62,100 bases of DNA. It comes from an uncultured Pelagibacteraceae bacterium. Lineage in GTDB: Bacteria > Pseudomonadota > Alphaproteobacteria > Pelagibacterales > Pelagibacteraceae. Location: assembly GCA_902580535.1 (NCBI GenBank), contig CACHKZ010000002.1, positions 1 to 62,100 of the forward strand, given 5' to 3'. A model generated the notes under the pieces. The model did not search any database and was not told the origin of the DNA. It saw only the letters and a list, made by a program, of their open reading frames with translations. This document shows positions 50,752 to 59,731 of the stretch, one piece after another. Both the position numbers and the translations under genes were made by a program. Every line of letters begins with the position of its first letter. Position 1 is the stretch's first letter.

Positions 50752-51637
50752 TTAAATTTTCTAAATGTATATCAGAATTTTTTCTAAGCAATATTGATAG
50801 AAGTTTACCAATTTCTTCTTGTAAATCTTTTCTTTCTACAACTCTGTCTACAAATCCATGTTTCTCAACAAATTCTGCTGTTTGGAAATCAGAACTTAAT
50901 TCTTCCTTAACAGTTGCTTGAATGACTCTCTTTCCAGCAAAAGCAATCAAGCACCCAGGCTCTGCAAAATGTATATCTCCCAACATTGCAAAAGAGGCTG
51001 TAATTCCACCTGCTGTTGGATCAGTAAAGCATACGATGTAAGGTAAATTATTATTTTTAAGTTCGTTTATTGCAAGCGTTGTTCTGGTCATATTGGCTAA
51101 AGCAATTGTTGACTCAAACATACGTTGGCCCCCGCCACAAGGAAAGAACAGATAAGGCGTTTGATTGTCAATTGCATGCTGTACTCCATATATTATTGCT
51201 TCTCCTTCAGCGGCTCCTACAGATCCACCTATAAAATCAAAATTTATAGCTCCTGCGGTAACCTCAATCCCATTAATTTTTCCCTTAGCAATCATTACCG
51301 CACAATTTTGATTTGTTTTCTTTCTAGCTATTTTAAGTCTCTCTTTATAAGACTTTGTATCAACCCAATTCAATGGATCTTCAGTAGGTATTGGAGACTC
51401 TAATATTTGATAAGAATTCTTTCCAAATATTATATCAAATCTTTGTCTACAACTTATTCTATGATGCTTCCCGCAAAGATTACAAACCCACAAATTATTT
51501 TCTAAATCTTTCTTTAATATTGGTCCTTTACAACAGCTTGTCCAATCAGAATTTGCTATATCTTCTTTTGAAGGTCTTTTTCGTAAAACCTTCTTTATTT
51601 TTTCACCAAATTTTATAGCTTTTGTTAACCAATTCAT
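50708..51637 (-). CDS. accD: Acetyl-CoA carboxylase carboxyltransferase beta subunit
   Basis: AccD, with AccA, moves the carboxyl group from biotin to acetyl-CoA. The 309 residues have the N-terminal zinc-ribbon region and the crotonase-like core with GAINFDFIGGSVGAAEGEA, PCGGGQRMFES, TDPTAGGITASFAMLGD and FAGKRVI. The first zinc knuckle reads WTSCCKGP (Cys35, Cys36) rather than C-x2-C, while the second is intact (CNLC, 52-55). accA is not in the window. It overlaps trpA by 4 nt, a conserved alphaproteobacterial neighbourhood. Confidence 0.94.
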   Translation of the reverse strand: MNWLTKAIKFGEKIKKVLRKRPSKEDIANSDWTSCCKGPILKKDLENNLWVCNLCGKHHRISCRQRFDIIFGKNSYQILESPIPTEDPLNWVDTKSYKERLKIARKKTNQNCAVMIAKGKINGIEVTAGAINFDFIGGSVGAAEGEAIIYGVQHAIDNQTPYLFFPCGGGQRMFESTIALANMTRTTLAINELKNNNLPYIVCFTDPTAGGITASFAMLGDIHFAEPGCLIAFAGKRVIQATVKEELSSDFQTAEFVEKHGFVDRVVERKDLQEEIGKLLSILLRKNSDIHLENLNENSETDIQTREAS

Positions 51638-52434
51638 GATATTTTTTTTCTTAGCTTATAAACCATCTTACTTACATTTATGACAGGATTTTGTCTATTG
51701 TTTAAACTTCTAGTAATTTCTTTACAAATTTGACTTCCAACTACAAGTCCGTCGGTGTTTTTAAATTTTGATATTGTTTTTTCAGTAATTCCAAAACCAA
51801 CTACACAATTCTTTTTTGGATCAATTTTTTTAATTTTATTGTAATTATTTAATATTTCTCTTGGTGAAACTTTAAGTTTTCCTCCTGTAGTAGACAACAT
51901 ACTTATATAATAAATCATATTGTGTGAGTCTTTTATTATACTTTTTAACCTTTTTTTTGATGTTGTTGGAGATATTAATTGAATAAAGTCTATTGAACTT
52001 TTTTTACATTTTTTTGAGAAGACTTTATTTTCTGGCCAAGGTAAGTCAACAATAATTAAACCATTCACACCAGTTTTTTTACAATCTTTTAAAAAATTAT
52101 TTTCACCATACTGATAAATCATATTGTAATAACCCATTAGTATTACTGGCTTCGAATTCTTATTTTTTTTAAAATCTTTTACAATTTTAAAAATGTCATT
52201 CATTTTAATGCCATTTTTGATTGCTCTGTATGCACTTGTTTGTATTTGTCCACCATCTGCCACTGGAGTATTATGAGGAACACCAATCTCTAATAAATCT
52301 ACATATTCAGAAATTGATTCTAATATTTCTAAAGACTGCTTTTTTGAGCTGTCACCAGCAACAGTATAAGTCAGTAAAGCTGGTCTTTTATTTTTTTTTG
52401 CTTCGTTAAATGCAAGTTTAATTGGATTTAACAT
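51634..52434 (-). CDS. trpA: Tryptophan synthase alpha chain (divergent)
   Basis: TrpA cleaves indole-3-glycerol phosphate to indole and G3P. The 266-residue TIM barrel keeps the catalytic Glu49 (LLEIGVP) and Asp60 (PVADGG). However, the usual PFSDP loop is PHNTP (53-57), so the aspartate at position 56, part of the alpha-beta contact and signalling region in enterobacterial enzymes, is Thr. The GLIIVDLPWPE and YYISMLSTTGGKL segments also differ from consensus (usually DLPPEE and TGVTG). It overlaps trpB by 17 nt and accD by 4 nt. Confidence 0.9.
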   Translation of the reverse strand: MLNPIKLAFNEAKKNKRPALLTYTVAGDSSKKQSLEILESISEYVDLLEIGVPHNTPVADGGQIQTSAYRAIKNGIKMNDIFKIVKDFKKNKNSKPVILMGYYNMIYQYGENNFLKDCKKTGVNGLIIVDLPWPENKVFSKKCKKSSIDFIQLISPTTSKKRLKSIIKDSHNMIYYISMLSTTGGKLKVSPREILNNYNKIKKIDPKKNCVVGFGITEKTISKFKNTDGLVVGSQICKEITRSLNNRQNPVINVSKMVYKLRKKIS

Positions 52435-53662
52435 ACTTTTTTCCTAATTTTTTTTCTAAAATTTTCTTATCTTTGTAAGCGTCACCACAACTATTAATAA
52501 CTACAATTGTTTCTTTACTAAATTTTTTTGACTCTTTAATTGCAACTGAAAATGCATGACTTGGTTCAAGTGATGGTCTTAAATTCTCATATTTTGTGAC
52601 TAATTGATATGCTTTTAAAGCTTCTTCATCACTTGCAGCTGTGTATCTAGCCCTTTTCGTATCTTTTAGAAAACAGTGTAATGGAGAAATTCCAGGGTAA
52701 TCAAGTCCGGCAGAAATAGACTCAGTTTCTTCAATTTGACCATCACTATTTTGATTTACGTATTGTGCAGCCCCATGAAGTATACCAATTTTTGAACCAT
52801 ATGTTAAAGGAGCAGCGTGCTTCTTACTTTTGGCTGGACCTCCTGCCTCAACCCCAATAAACTCAACTTGTTTTTTATCGTAATCCATAAATTCGTTCCA
52901 AAAACCAAAACTTGAAGAACCTCCTCCCACACAGTTGTATAGTTTAAGTTTTTTTGGAATAGTTCCGAATTCTGATATTAGTTGTATCTTGAGTTCTCTA
53001 GAAATTTGGCTTGTACTCCAACCACATATTCGAACAAAAATTGCTGGGCCAACTGTACTTCCTACACACATTGCAGTTGTATCACAATGAGCAACCCAAT
53101 ACCTCATACATTCAGATACGGCATCTACAAGCGTTTGACTTCCAGAGTAAACTGGAATTACATCTGCTCCATTTTTTTTCATTGCTCTTACATTAGGCTG
53201 TTGTCTTTCGATGTCTTTTGCTCCCATAAAAATTTTGCATTTCAATCCAAATTTTTTGGCGGCCATGCTTAACATTTTACCAGCATAACCAGCTCCGGTA
53301 TCGCCTATTATTACTTTTTTACCGGATCTTTTTGCTAATAAACAATGTACTGTAGCATTGTATATTTTATGAGCACCACCATTAGCATCAGACACAACTT
53401 TTGACCAAATTTCAGCCCCACCAATATGTTTCGTTAAATTTTCTAATTTAATAAATCTTGTAGGAACCCCTATCCACTCGTGAAAATATTTATTTCTCTC
53501 TTTGATAAAATTCTTATCTTTTTTTAATTTATTAAACTGTATTTCTAAATCTTCAATTGGTTTTTTAAGTGTTTCTGGTACAAAGTTTCCTCCAAATTTT
53601 CCACCCCAAAACCCAAGCCTATTTACCTGATCAATTACTGGAATTTTTTTTTTTAATATCAT
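52418..53662 (-). CDS. trpB: Tryptophan synthase beta chain (divergent)
   Basis: TrpB is the PLP subunit that joins indole to serine. The 414-residue protein keeps the PLP lysine (GGAHKIYNA, Lys99), the GGGS phosphate loop and SISAGLDYPG. Several otherwise near-invariant motifs differ. AETGAGQHG reads GDTGAGYAGK, so the catalytic Glu109 equivalent is Asp121. EDLNHTGAHK is SDANGGAHK, GSVVGPHPYP is GSTVGPAIFV, and the PLP-nitrogen motif SGRGDKD is SCGDAYKD. It sits in the normal trpF-trpB-trpA order. See findings. Confidence 0.88.
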   Translation of the reverse strand: MILKKKIPVIDQVNRLGFWGGKFGGNFVPETLKKPIEDLEIQFNKLKKDKNFIKERNKYFHEWIGVPTRFIKLENLTKHIGGAEIWSKVVSDANGGAHKIYNATVHCLLAKRSGKKVIIGDTGAGYAGKMLSMAAKKFGLKCKIFMGAKDIERQQPNVRAMKKNGADVIPVYSGSQTLVDAVSECMRYWVAHCDTTAMCVGSTVGPAIFVRICGWSTSQISRELKIQLISEFGTIPKKLKLYNCVGGGSSSFGFWNEFMDYDKKQVEFIGVEAGGPAKSKKHAAPLTYGSKIGILHGAAQYVNQNSDGQIEETESISAGLDYPGISPLHCFLKDTKRARYTAASDEEALKAYQLVTKYENLRPSLEPSHAFSVAIKESKKFSKETIVVINSCGDAYKDKKILEKKLGKKYVKSN

Positions 53663-54276
53663 TTTAATTTTGTCAAATTTAATAATTTGTTTATTTTTTT
53701 ACAGTCTTTGTAACCTTCTTTATTCTCTAATCCTCCACTAAGATCGATATAGCAGTCTACGTTTTTAAATTTAGGAATATCTGCTATTTTTATATCTCCA
53801 GCAATCATTTTATTTATTGAATTTGGTACAGAATTCAACAATTTATGGTCAAATCCTATTGATCTCTCATAGCCTTTCCCATCAAAAAGAATGATATCTG
53901 AAATCTTGGTATAATTTTTAAAAATGTTAACATCTTTTTGATTTCGAATTGTTAGAGCAGTAATAATTTTTATTTTATATTTTCTTTTTATTATTTTGGT
54001 CCTTTTTGGGCTTACATTATACAACTGATAATAATCAAATTTTAGATTTTTAATTTTTTCCAAAATTTTATTATTTGGATTAACAAGTACCGATACAAAT
54101 TTTGTTTTATTTTTTTTTATACTTAGTAATTTTTTTAATACATCAAAGTTGACATACCTTTTACTTTTTTTGTAATTAGTTATAAATCCTATAAATTTTG
54201 CTGGATATCGATGATTCAAAATATAGTTTAATGTGTCAAGATCTGAGATCCCACAAATTTTTATACCCTTAATCAT
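53659..54276 (-). CDS. trpF: Phosphoribosylanthranilate isomerase
   Basis: TrpF performs the Amadori rearrangement of phosphoribosylanthranilate. The 205-residue barrel retains the catalytic KICGISD (Cys) and the second-acid region ILFDGKGY (Asp). The C-terminal phosphate loop is unusual: YIDLSGGLENKEGYKD where most have VDVSSGVExxPGxKD, and AGDIKIADI replaces AGGLxPxNV. It is therefore divergent like its trp neighbours. It overlaps trpB by 4 nt and pyrF by 1 nt. Confidence 0.88.
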   Translation of the reverse strand: MIKGIKICGISDLDTLNYILNHRYPAKFIGFITNYKKSKRYVNFDVLKKLLSIKKNKTKFVSVLVNPNNKILEKIKNLKFDYYQLYNVSPKRTKIIKRKYKIKIITALTIRNQKDVNIFKNYTKISDIILFDGKGYERSIGFDHKLLNSVPNSINKMIAGDIKIADIPKFKNVDCYIDLSGGLENKEGYKDCKKINKLLNLTKLK

Positions 54277-54947
54277 TAATCTAGATGATCAATTAATTTT
54301 TTTAGATTTTTTTGTATATTACCTCTAGTGATTGGTCTTCCAATCACTAACCAATCACTTCCATTTGCTAAGGCTTGTCTTGGCGATAGAACTCTTTTTT
54401 GATCGTTTCTTTTCGAATTAAATCTTATTCCTGGAGTTATTATTTCGTTTTTAAAAACTTTTTTTATAATGTTTACTTCTTTTGCACTACATACAATTGC
54501 ATCAAGTTTTGCCTTAGTCGCTAATTTTGCTTGTTGGAGTACTACTTTTTTGACATTATTGTTAAAACCAATATTTTTTAACGATTTATCATTTAGCGAA
54601 GTTAAAATCGTTACACCAACTAATTTCGTTTTACCTGAAACTTTTTTTGCTGCTTTCAAGGCTTCAAGGCCTGAACTTATATGGATTGTTAAATAATTAA
54701 AATTTAAATCTTTTACAGATTTAATCGCAGACGCACATGTATTTGGAATATCTGCTAATTTGTAATCTCCAAAAGTAATTTTATTTTTTAACTTTGATAT
54801 AAAATCTCTGCCATTTTTTGAATTTAAAAATTCTAATCCAAATTTGTAACCAATTTTTAATTTCGAGGTTTTAGAACTCTTAATTATTTTTTTAACTTTT
54901 TTAATATTCTTAGTGTCACAAGCTATAAATATTCTATTCTTTTTCAT
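54276..54947 (-). CDS. pyrF: Orotidine 5'-phosphate decarboxylase
   Basis: PyrF makes UMP from OMP. The 223 residues contain the catalytic DYKLADIPNT motif (the D-K-D array), ACDTKN at the first strand, ITPGIRF, and the phosphate-binding SDWLVIGRPITRG. It is placed between ihfB (14-nt overlap) and trpF (1-nt overlap), which is the alphaproteobacterial arrangement. Confidence 0.95.
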   Translation of the reverse strand: MKKNRIFIACDTKNIKKVKKIIKSSKTSKLKIGYKFGLEFLNSKNGRDFISKLKNKITFGDYKLADIPNTCASAIKSVKDLNFNYLTIHISSGLEALKAAKKVSGKTKLVGVTILTSLNDKSLKNIGFNNNVKKVVLQQAKLATKAKLDAIVCSAKEVNIIKKVFKNEIITPGIRFNSKRNDQKRVLSPRQALANGSDWLVIGRPITRGNIQKNLKKLIDHLD

Positions 54948-55224
54948 TTATTTTTTTTAGCCACTCTTTTGAACTCTTAAATAAAATTGCTTTCTTTTCA
55001 GGAGTATTTACTTTTTCATTAGTTTTTGGGTTTCTTGAAACTCTAGCCCTCTGCACTCTTGTTTCTATTGTAATAATATCTCTTAGCTCAACTCTTTCAT
55101 TTCGTTTAAGAGCCTCTTTTAATTCATAGATGAGAATATCAAGTGTTTTAACAAGATCCTTTCTTAAAAAATTTGGGTAGTTTTTGGCTAGTTCTTTTAT
55201 TAAATCTGATTTTACAACTGACAA
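54934..55224 (-). CDS. ihfB: Integration host factor beta subunit (HU/IHF family)
   Basis: A 96-residue DNA-bending protein with the HU/IHF dimer helices at the N-terminus (SDLIKELAKNYPNF) and the beta-arm sequence RVSRNPKTNEKV, which includes the Arg-Asn-Pro that intercalates into the minor groove. Its position between rpsA and pyrF identifies it as IhfB rather than HU. Whether an IhfA partner exists cannot be seen here. Confidence 0.9.
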   Translation of the reverse strand: MSVVKSDLIKELAKNYPNFLRKDLVKTLDILIYELKEALKRNERVELRDIITIETRVQRARVSRNPKTNEKVNTPEKKAILFKSSKEWLKKINEKE

Positions 55225-55230
55225 TTTTAA

Positions 55231-56970
55231 TTAGCTATCCTTATTCTTTTTCTTATCATCTAATTGTTCAGAAAGCGAGGAGAAGGGAAGATTTTTTCCA
55301 CTTAACGGGCTAGAATGCTCTTTGATAGCTTTTTCATTCATAATTTCCTCTAACAACTTGATACTCAAAGTTATTTTACGCTTTTCGAAGTTCAATTCTG
55401 ATATTGCTGCATCAATTCTCTCTCCTCCAACAAATCGGGAAGGTCTTGCATCATTTGAGCTCATTGCTATTTGCGACTTCTTAATTAGAAAATCCATATC
55501 ACAACCCTCTGGTTTTACAATTAGGCCTTTATTATCTGAAGAAATTACTTTTACAGTAATCGCATCTTTAATTTTTTTGTCTTTAAACCAATCAAATGGA
55601 TCTTTTTGCAGTTGTTTTAGCCCAACTCTAACTTTCTGTTCTGTTTTTTTTATTTCAAGAATTTTTACTTTTAATTTCTCTCCTTTTTTATATTTCTTAA
55701 GCTCTTCTTCTGGCTTTTCTGTATAAGATAAATCATTGGAGTGCAAAAAACCACTTATGTCAAAATCCGCTAATTTTAAGTAAATGGCATACTCATTTGA
55801 GTTTTCAATAATTCCCTCTATGTCGGAACCTACTGGATAATCATTCTCAAGTTTTGTATATGGATTTTCTTGAGTTAACCTATGTGAAATTGCAACTCTT
55901 CTTTTATCTTTATCTATTTCTGTAATCACACAATCTATTTGATCACCAACGTTAAACATTTTTTTTGGAGAAATATTCTTTTTTGTCCAGCTGATTTCGC
56001 TACTATGAAGAAGTGTGCTCAGTCCCGCCTCTAATTCACAAAAACAACCGTAGTCTGTAATTTTAACAACTTTAACTTTATATTGACTTCCTATTTGGTA
56101 ATTTGAAATATGTTCAAATGGATCAGGCGACAGTTGTTTTATTGAACAACCAACCTGCAATTTTTCCATATCTATTGATATAATTTTCAGATCATGTTTT
56201 TCCCCAATATTAAATATTTCGTCTGGATGATTAACTCTGCTATAACTAATTTCCTGTAAATGACACAATGTATCAAATGTACCTTCTGGCGTTGTAACCT
56301 CAAAAAAGCAACCGAATGATGAATATCCTTTAACAGTAGCATCTTTAATTACATCGCCAACTTTAAATTTTTCTATTATTTTAATCTTATCTTCTTTCTT
56401 GTTTGACGACACAACCTGTCTTCTTGATACAACGCTATTGCCCCTTACCATATCAAGTTTTATCAAAGCAAATTTTTGTTCTACGCCTATTAAATGATCA
56501 ATATTTTTCATTGGTTTGTCTGATATCTGAGATCCTGGACAAAACATTAGAGATCCAGTCTCAACATGCTCAACTATCACTCCACCTTTTGTTTTTTGGG
56601 TAATTTTGCCGTTTATTAATTCATTATTTTCATAACACTTCACTAGTTTATTCCATCCCTTAATTTTTTGTGCTTTTTGAGCGGATACAACAACATCGCC
56701 ATTTTTATCCTCTATTTTTTCTAGCAGTACAGATATAGTTGAACCTTCTTTAACTTCATCAGCCATTCCTATCATTTTCATTTCATTTACATCTATTACA
56801 GCCTCTGATTTGGCTCCCTCAATAAATAAAAAAATGTACTTATTAGTTATTTTAGTAACCTTACCTTCAATTATCTTACCTTCTTGTATATTATTTTTAG
56901 TAAATTGGCTGTTTAGTAATTCTTCAAATTGTTTACTAGCTTGAGATGTTAGATCTTTATATATTTCCAT
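55231..56970 (-). CDS. rpsA: Ribosomal protein bS1
   Basis: bS1 holds mRNA on the 30S subunit, which matters here because few genes show a strong Shine-Dalgarno. The 579 residues contain about six S1 repeats (for example GKVTKITNKYIFLFIEG, VKGYSSFGCFFEV, KITDYGCFCELEAGLSTLLHS). The repeats are tandem, with the acidic and helical tail at the C-terminus. Length matches E. coli (557) and alphaproteobacterial relatives. It overlaps cmk by 1 nt and precedes ihfB by 6 nt. Confidence 0.96.
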   Translation of the reverse strand: MEIYKDLTSQASKQFEELLNSQFTKNNIQEGKIIEGKVTKITNKYIFLFIEGAKSEAVIDVNEMKMIGMADEVKEGSTISVLLEKIEDKNGDVVVSAQKAQKIKGWNKLVKCYENNELINGKITQKTKGGVIVEHVETGSLMFCPGSQISDKPMKNIDHLIGVEQKFALIKLDMVRGNSVVSRRQVVSSNKKEDKIKIIEKFKVGDVIKDATVKGYSSFGCFFEVTTPEGTFDTLCHLQEISYSRVNHPDEIFNIGEKHDLKIISIDMEKLQVGCSIKQLSPDPFEHISNYQIGSQYKVKVVKITDYGCFCELEAGLSTLLHSSEISWTKKNISPKKMFNVGDQIDCVITEIDKDKRRVAISHRLTQENPYTKLENDYPVGSDIEGIIENSNEYAIYLKLADFDISGFLHSNDLSYTEKPEEELKKYKKGEKLKVKILEIKKTEQKVRVGLKQLQKDPFDWFKDKKIKDAITVKVISSDNKGLIVKPEGCDMDFLIKKSQIAMSSNDARPSRFVGGERIDAAISELNFEKRKITLSIKLLEEIMNEKAIKEHSSPLSGKNLPFSSLSEQLDDKKKNKDS

Positions 56971-57626
56971 TAAATATTTAACTTTTTATCCATAATAGCT
57001 TTTATCTTTTTAAAGCAGGCCTTCTTACTTAATTTAGTTGTATTAATCAAGATAGAATCTTTTGTTTTTTTGAGAGGGCCAAATTTTCGCTCTTTGTCTG
57101 ATTTATCCCTAATTTTCAGGCTTTTAAGAACCTTATTATAGCTTATTTTTTTATTTAGACTTTTGTATTCATTATATCTTCTTTTTGCCCTTACACGAAT
57201 ATCGGCAGTAATATAAAATTTAAACATGGCATCCTTAACTTGAACTGTAATTATATCTCTTCCATCTAAAACTGAACCTTTGAATTTTTTTGGTGGATTA
57301 TAAGCACATTTTTGTTGAAACTTATGAACTATATCTCTTATTTTTTTATCTTTTGCGATTTGGGATGCTTCGAAAGCCACTTCATATGATAATAAATTTT
57401 TATTATTTAAATTTTTCAACTTTAACATATCTATTTTTTTTTTGATTAAATTATAAGAAAATTTGTTTCTATTTTTTAATTTTATTAAACCAATATATCT
57501 GTAAACTTTCCCTGTATCCAAATATAATAAATTAAAATGTTCAGCAATTAATTTTGCCTGAGTTCCAGCGCCTGCAGCAGCAGGGGAATCGATTGCTACT
57601 GTAACTATATTTTTCCTTTTCTTCAA
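56970..57626 (-). CDS. cmk: Cytidylate kinase with altered P-loop
   Basis: Cmk phosphorylates CMP and dCMP. The 218-residue protein matches the family in YLDTGKVYR, VLDGRDIITVQVKDAMFKFYI and the Arg-rich lid RAKRRYNEY. The P-loop, normally GPAGSGKGT, is SPAAAGAGT at 14-22, so the ATP-binding lysine is Ala20. The codons are clean and the gene is full length, so it is not a pseudogene. It sits in the usual aroA-cmk-rpsA order, overlapping aroA by 4 nt. Confidence 0.9.
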   Translation of the reverse strand: MKKRKNIVTVAIDSPAAAGAGTQAKLIAEHFNLLYLDTGKVYRYIGLIKLKNRNKFSYNLIKKKIDMLKLKNLNNKNLLSYEVAFEASQIAKDKKIRDIVHKFQQKCAYNPPKKFKGSVLDGRDIITVQVKDAMFKFYITADIRVRAKRRYNEYKSLNKKISYNKVLKSLKIRDKSDKERKFGPLKKTKDSILINTTKLSKKACFKKIKAIMDKKLNI

Positions 57627-58948
57627 TTTATTTCAGCTCCTATATTTTTTAAGATTTTTAAAAAATTTGGGAATGATGTTTTAATAGAGTCTTTATCATT
57701 AATTTTCCATTTTCCTCCTAAAGTCAAAGCTGCAATACAAGAAAGGAAAAAAATTCTGTGGTCTTTTAAAAAATTTTTTATTTCAAAATTTTTACTAAGT
57801 ATTAAATTTGGATTACCGTAGATATTAATATCATTTTTAAATCTCTTTACTTTTATGCCAATTAATCTAAGGAATTTAATTCCTAAATCTAATCTTTTTG
57901 ACTCTTTTTTATTCATTTCTCCTAAATCTTTAAATCTTGAAATTCCTTTTGCTTTTGCAGCAGCAAGAAAAATAATTAAAAACTCATCTATTGCTGCACT
58001 ATTAAGTTTTGATGGACAGTTTATAGATTTCAAATTTTTTTTGCTTGTAATAAAGATATCTGCAACTTTTTCTCCATTATATGTTTTTTTATTCCTAAGT
58101 TGAATGCCAGCTCCCATCTTATTTAAAATAATTATTATTCCTGTCCTGCTTGGATTTATATTCACATTCTTGATAATCAAATTTGATTTTTCTGACAAAA
58201 TAGTTAAAACAATGAAAAATGATGCAGAACTAATGTCTCCTGGAACATCATAATTAAAAGCATTGAACTGACGCAGCCCTGTGACTGAAATTTTATCAAA
58301 ATTATTTTCTTTTTTTATTTTTATTGGGTAATTTAAAAATTTTAACATTAACTCAGTATGATTTCTTGATTTTTTTGCATTAATTTTGGTAATTCCTGGT
58401 GTATTTAAAGCACTCAAAATAATACAAGACTTTACTTGAGCACTCCCAATACTTTCATAATAGTTAATTGGTCTAAGATATTTTGTTCCCAATATCTCAA
58501 TAGGAAGTAAATTATTTTTACTTTTTATATTTACACCAAAAAGTTTCAAAGGTTTTATTACTCTAGAAAAATCTCTTCTTGATAAACTTTTATCACCTAT
58601 TAATTTTACACTAAAATTCGTTTTAATGAGTAACCCCAGTATTAATCTAGCTAGTGTTCCAGAATTTCCAGCATTAATTGTAATATTTTTTTTGGAGGTA
58701 AAACCATTAACCCCAAATCCATCAATAAAATAAGTATTTTTTTTTTTAATATATTTTATACCAAGCTTTTTTATTGCTTTAAGTGAGTTTAGAACATCCT
58801 CAGATTCTAAAAGATTTGAAATTTTAGATCTTCCTACCGCTTGAGAAGCTAATAGTACAACTCTAATGGAAATACTTTTATCTGAACTAACCTTAATTTG
58901 TTTGGAGAAATTTTTTATTCTTTTTTTAATGATAATATGGTTCGGCAT
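57623..58948 (-). CDS. aroA: 3-phosphoshikimate 1-carboxyvinyltransferase (EPSP synthase)
   Basis: AroA joins shikimate 3-phosphate and PEP, the step inhibited by glyphosate. The 441-residue protein has the catalytic and binding segments SSDKSISIR, NAGNSGTLARL, IGSAQVKSCI, AAIDEFL (with the catalytic Asp/Glu) and KDHRIFF. Sequence is divergent in places (SSDKS instead of PGDKS), but all key residues that I can place are present. The glyphosate class cannot be set with confidence by eye. It overlaps cmk by 4 nt and precedes lptB. Confidence 0.93.
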   Translation of the reverse strand: MPNHIIIKKRIKNFSKQIKVSSDKSISIRVVLLASQAVGRSKISNLLESEDVLNSLKAIKKLGIKYIKKKNTYFIDGFGVNGFTSKKNITINAGNSGTLARLILGLLIKTNFSVKLIGDKSLSRRDFSRVIKPLKLFGVNIKSKNNLLPIEILGTKYLRPINYYESIGSAQVKSCIILSALNTPGITKINAKKSRNHTELMLKFLNYPIKIKKENNFDKISVTGLRQFNAFNYDVPGDISSASFFIVLTILSEKSNLIIKNVNINPSRTGIIIILNKMGAGIQLRNKKTYNGEKVADIFITSKKNLKSINCPSKLNSAAIDEFLIIFLAAAKAKGISRFKDLGEMNKKESKRLDLGIKFLRLIGIKVKRFKNDINIYGNPNLILSKNFEIKNFLKDHRIFFLSCIAALTLGGKWKINDKDSIKTSFPNFLKILKNIGAEIN

Positions 58949-58954
58949 GAAAAT

Positions 58955-59731
58955 TTAATTTATTTTAAATTCATCACCAAAATATGCCGACCTCGCTGTT
59001 GAGTCTTTGATTATTTCATCTGGACTCCCCGAAGCTATAATTTTCCCGTCAGATAATACGATCGCTCTATCTACACAACTTAATAAATCTCTAGCTTGAT
59101 GATCACAAACTATTACTGTTATTTTTTGCATAGATTGTAGATTTACAATTATTTCTTGCAACATTTTAATTGTTAAAATATCCAATGCTGCGAATGGCTC
59201 ATCTAAAAGAAGAATACTTGGATCGTTTATTAAAGCCATAGAGATGACCAATTTCTTTTTTTGTCCACCAGATAAATATTTTGATTTTATTTTTAGTAGA
59301 GGGTCAAATTCAAATTGAGAAATAAGCTTTTCAATTTTTGCTTTTCTCTCAACTTTATCATTTATATGTATTTCACCCACCAAATTTAAATTTTCTTGTA
59401 AATTTAAATCTTGAATAAAACCACCATATTGAGGAACATAGCCAATTTTAAATCTTGTTGCCCTCTCATAAATAGGAATATTAGTGCAATCAAAGTTATT
59501 AATTAATACTCTTCCATAGCTTGGATCTTTTAACCCTGTAATAATATGAAAGATAGTAGATTTTCCAACTCCATTTGGTCCTAACATTCCAAGTATCTCT
59601 TGTTTATTTATCTCAAGATTTAAATTATTTAATATTTGTCTTTTATTATAAAACATAGATATTTTTTCTAATTTTAATAATGCACCTTTTTCTTTAAAGC
59701 TTTTGATTCTAAATTTTTTAATTAATGCCAT
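58955..59731 (-). CDS. lptB: LPS export ABC transporter ATPase LptB
   Basis: LptB powers LPS extraction from the inner membrane with LptFG. The 258 residues have Walker A GPNGVGKST, the Q-loop VPQYGGFI, the signature LSGGQKKKL, Walker B ILLLDEPFAALD and the H-loop CDHQ. The C-terminal FGDEFKI is typical of LptB. It starts 1 nt inside the LptC gene end and precedes aroA by 6 nt. Confidence 0.94.
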   Translation of the reverse strand: MALIKKFRIKSFKEKGALLKLEKISMFYNKRQILNNLNLEINKQEILGMLGPNGVGKSTIFHIITGLKDPSYGRVLINNFDCTNIPIYERATRFKIGYVPQYGGFIQDLNLQENLNLVGEIHINDKVERKAKIEKLISQFEFDPLLKIKSKYLSGGQKKKLVISMALINDPSILLLDEPFAALDILTIKMLQEIIVNLQSMQKITVIVCDHQARDLLSCVDRAIVLSDGKIIASGSPDEIIKDSTARSAYFGDEFKIN

